Shown: one piece after another, positions 22,065 to 23,145 of the stretch | Numbering within the stretch: position 1 is the first letter of the stretch | Layout: every line of letters starts with the position of its first letter | DNA from: a virus | Strand: one strand, 5' to 3' | IMG/VR virus record: IMGVR_UViG_3300048091_000086 | Coordinates: 1 to 23,145 of that record | Length of the DNA stretch: 23,145 nt | Program-made: the position numbers and the translations under genes | The notes under the pieces: model-generated | What the model was told of the DNA's origin: nothing | Database searches by the model: none | The model's input: the letters and a program-made list of their open reading frames with translations, nothing else

Positions 22065-22420
22065 TCGGACACCTCCTTGCGATACTCGGAGAGGGCGTCA
22101 GAGGCCAACTCGAACAGGATGTTCGGCACGTATTCCGCGTTTGAGTAGTCGCAGAGCCTCTCCAGCGCCGCCGCCAGCTTTTCGCATGCGGCCTCCAGAC
22201 GCTCGTTATCCGCTTTTTCGTCGCGATATCGGCCTTCCCAATAACGATAGTCGGCTGGATTTGCTGTTCGCCGTGACAGTTCCGCTTCCGCCTTCTCGGC
22301 TCTGGAACGGAGGGATTCGATCTCTGATTTCAGGTCGTACCATTCATAGCAGCGCTGCATGGTTTCGAGGTCTCCGCCAAACTGCGCGTGCGCGGCCAAA
22401 ACGTCTGCGTGAATTTTCAT
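22061..22420 (-). CDS. Coiled-coil hypothetical protein, 119 aa
   Basis: 119 residues from ATG 22420, which overlaps the stop of a 33-aa gene as ATGA. This coupling is the reason for preferring it over ATG 22447, which would overlap the small gene further and lacks a ribosome site. Residues about 30-95 are strongly charged and helical (LKSEIESLRSRAEKAEAEL; KADNERLEAACEKLAAALERL) and should form a coiled coil, interrupted by an aromatic W-E-G-R-Y-R segment. No family recognised. Possible roles include a structural or regulatory oligomer; nothing in the sequence identifies a partner. Confidence 0.58.
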   Translation of the reverse strand: MKIHADVLAAHAQFGGDLETMQRCYEWYDLKSEIESLRSRAEKAEAELSRRTANPADYRYWEGRYRDEKADNERLEAACEKLAAALERLCDYSNAEYVPNILFELASDALSEYRKEVSE

Positions 22421-22518
22421 CGTGCCATCACCCAGAAAGCTGAACACATGCCGCCGACAGCCATGAAGGCTAAAACCCCCATCAAGCAGTCAAGGATTGT
22501 CGCAGTTCGCTTGCTCAT
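22417..22518 (-). CDS. Very small membrane protein, 33 aa
   Basis: ATG 22518 is preceded by GGAGGGG 5 nt upstream and the frame ends at TGA overlapping the next start (ATGA). The peptide begins MSKRTATILDC and is otherwise one hydrophobic helix (about residues 8-31, with LMGVLAFMAVGGM). A strong ribosome site, coupled stop/start and membrane helix make it credible despite its size. Function unknown. It sits between a 51-aa gene (2-nt gap) and the coiled-coil gene in the early operon. Confidence 0.6.
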   Translation of the reverse strand: MSKRTATILDCLMGVLAFMAVGGMCSAFWVMAR

Positions 22519-22520
22519 CT

Positions 22521-22676
22521 TCACCCCTCCTTGATGACGCGGATGGCGTCGCAGGTTTGCTCATGCTTGCCGCACTTCACGCAGGTTACGGATCGGCCGG
22601 GAACAAGAGCCTGAAAGCGCGACAGCTTCCATTGGTGGCGGCATAGGCGTTGCCGGATCTTGATGAGGAGATTCAT
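22521..22676 (-). CDS. Small basic protein with CxxC motif, 51 aa
   Basis: ATG 22676 has AGGAGG 6 nt upstream, inside the end of the previous gene. The product starts MNLLIKIRQRLCRHQWKL and includes VTCVKCGKHEQTC, a Cys-x-x-Cys pair plus His and a further Cys, suggesting a small zinc ribbon or knuckle. It is basic overall. It ends 2 nt before the next ribosome-coupled gene. Small zinc proteins of this kind are common in phage early regions and often bind nucleic acid, but no specific family is recognised. Confidence 0.6.
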   Translation of the reverse strand: MNLLIKIRQRLCRHQWKLSRFQALVPGRSVTCVKCGKHEQTCDAIRVIKEG

Positions 22677-22677
22677 T

Positions 22678-23145
22678 TCATCCCTCCTGCGTTGAGTGAA
22701 GGGCTGCTCGAATTTTGGTGTGCACCACCCGAGCTTTGCGCATGTCTTCCACGCTCACCCAAATGTTTCGGGCGGTCATCGTCAGCGGCTCAATCAAGTC
22801 CCGAACAGCTTCTAGCAGGGCACGATCGCCCCCCACCAAAAGATGAACGTGCGGCGTCTCCTCATCCCTCACGGCTGCTGACTGTGGTCGGGCATAGAGG
22901 GGAGATGTGAATTTGCCCACCTTGTCGAGTGACAACGTGTGTTGTTCAAACCGATCTTTGCGAGACAGTATGTGCTCAAGCGTTTCTGGATATACCCACG
23001 CCACCGGAGCCTCATCGGCTCCTGACGTGTTTGTGAGGGCGGAGACGAGATCGGCACGAATGTATTCGACGCCCTTTTCTCCCCATTGGTTATCTTGGCA
23101 CCACATGCGGCCTTCGATCTCGTCGGCAAGCTCTATAGGCTCAAG
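22678..23145 (-). CDS. Hypothetical early protein, probably partial at the window edge
   Basis: The frame is open to the window end (155 codons visible) and an internal ATG at 23106 would give 142 residues. The upstream 13 codons (LEPIELADEIEGR) read naturally into MWCQDNQWGEKGVEYIRADLV, so the true start is probably outside the window. The segment GVEYIRADL recurs in many phage early proteins of unknown function that describe themselves only by this motif. The second half contains a HVHLLVGGDRALLEAVRDLIEP strand-helix. No catalytic motif is visible. It is the first gene seen of the leftward operon; its end carries the ribosome site of the 51-aa gene. Confidence 0.55.
   Translation of the reverse strand, partial: LEPIELADEIEGRMWCQDNQWGEKGVEYIRADLVSALTNTSGADEAPVAWVYPETLEHILSRKDRFEQHTLSLDKVGKFTSPLYARPQSAAVRDEETPHVHLLVGGDRALLEAVRDLIEPLTMTARNIWVSVEDMRKARVVHTKIRAALHSTQEG

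Overview
The window reads as part of a temperate podovirus of an alphaproteobacterium, most likely Rhizobiales. Evidence for the host: a DUF982-type gene (a family I know mainly from rhizobia), several small early genes resembling ones recurrent in rhizobial prophages, GC-rich codon use, and an att site made from the 3' half of a tRNA-Gly(TCC). The virion genes follow the T7 order, while the attachment, integrase and lysis organisation is lambda-like.

Layout. (1) 3-11038, rightward: a tightly overlapping virion operon. It encodes tail tubular A (partial), a tail tubular B/nozzle-like protein, a T7 gp13-position GNAT-like protein, and three or four ejection proteins in the T7 gp14/gp15/gp16 positions. 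One ejection protein carries a lambda R-like lytic transglycosylase domain. (2) 10995-16224: a host-interaction cassette with a tailspike, a large membrane protein resembling cell-surface glycan glycosyltransferases, and two small reverse-strand membrane proteins (93 and 45 aa; the 45-aa gene is very short). Two near-identical intrinsic terminators bracket the two large genes. (3) 16302-18096: lysis genes, namely a GH19-like endolysin, a holin, nested Rz/Rz1 spanins and a coiled-coil/TM protein. (4) 18195-19483: a DUF982 gene, a small reverse gene, and a reverse gene whose first 60 residues match the phage integrase but whose C-terminus is an HNH-type nuclease. (5) 19574-19677: a 48-bp tRNA-Gly 3' fragment (attP-like core), flanked on the integrase side by three CGTGTCA repeats spaced 10 bp. 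(6) 19672-23145, leftward: the tyrosine integrase and a compact early operon with two more HNH nucleases and two tiny genes (33 and 51 aa).

How it works together. The virion genes build the tail and an ejection apparatus that digests peptidoglycan. The tailspike presumably binds or cleaves a surface polysaccharide, which the neighbouring membrane protein may modify in the lysogen. Lysis genes follow. Only a 3' tRNA fragment lies between the virion/lysis side and the integrase, with phage genes on both sides. The sequence is therefore either a free or circular phage genome (fragment = attP) or a junction of tandem prophages.

The most unusual feature is the pair of proteins on either side of the att core that share an N-terminal domain (28/60 identical, ungapped): one is the recombinase and the other an HNH nuclease. 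Repeats that could be the binding sites of this domain lie on both sides of the core. All family assignments are from reading the sequence; no database search was possible.
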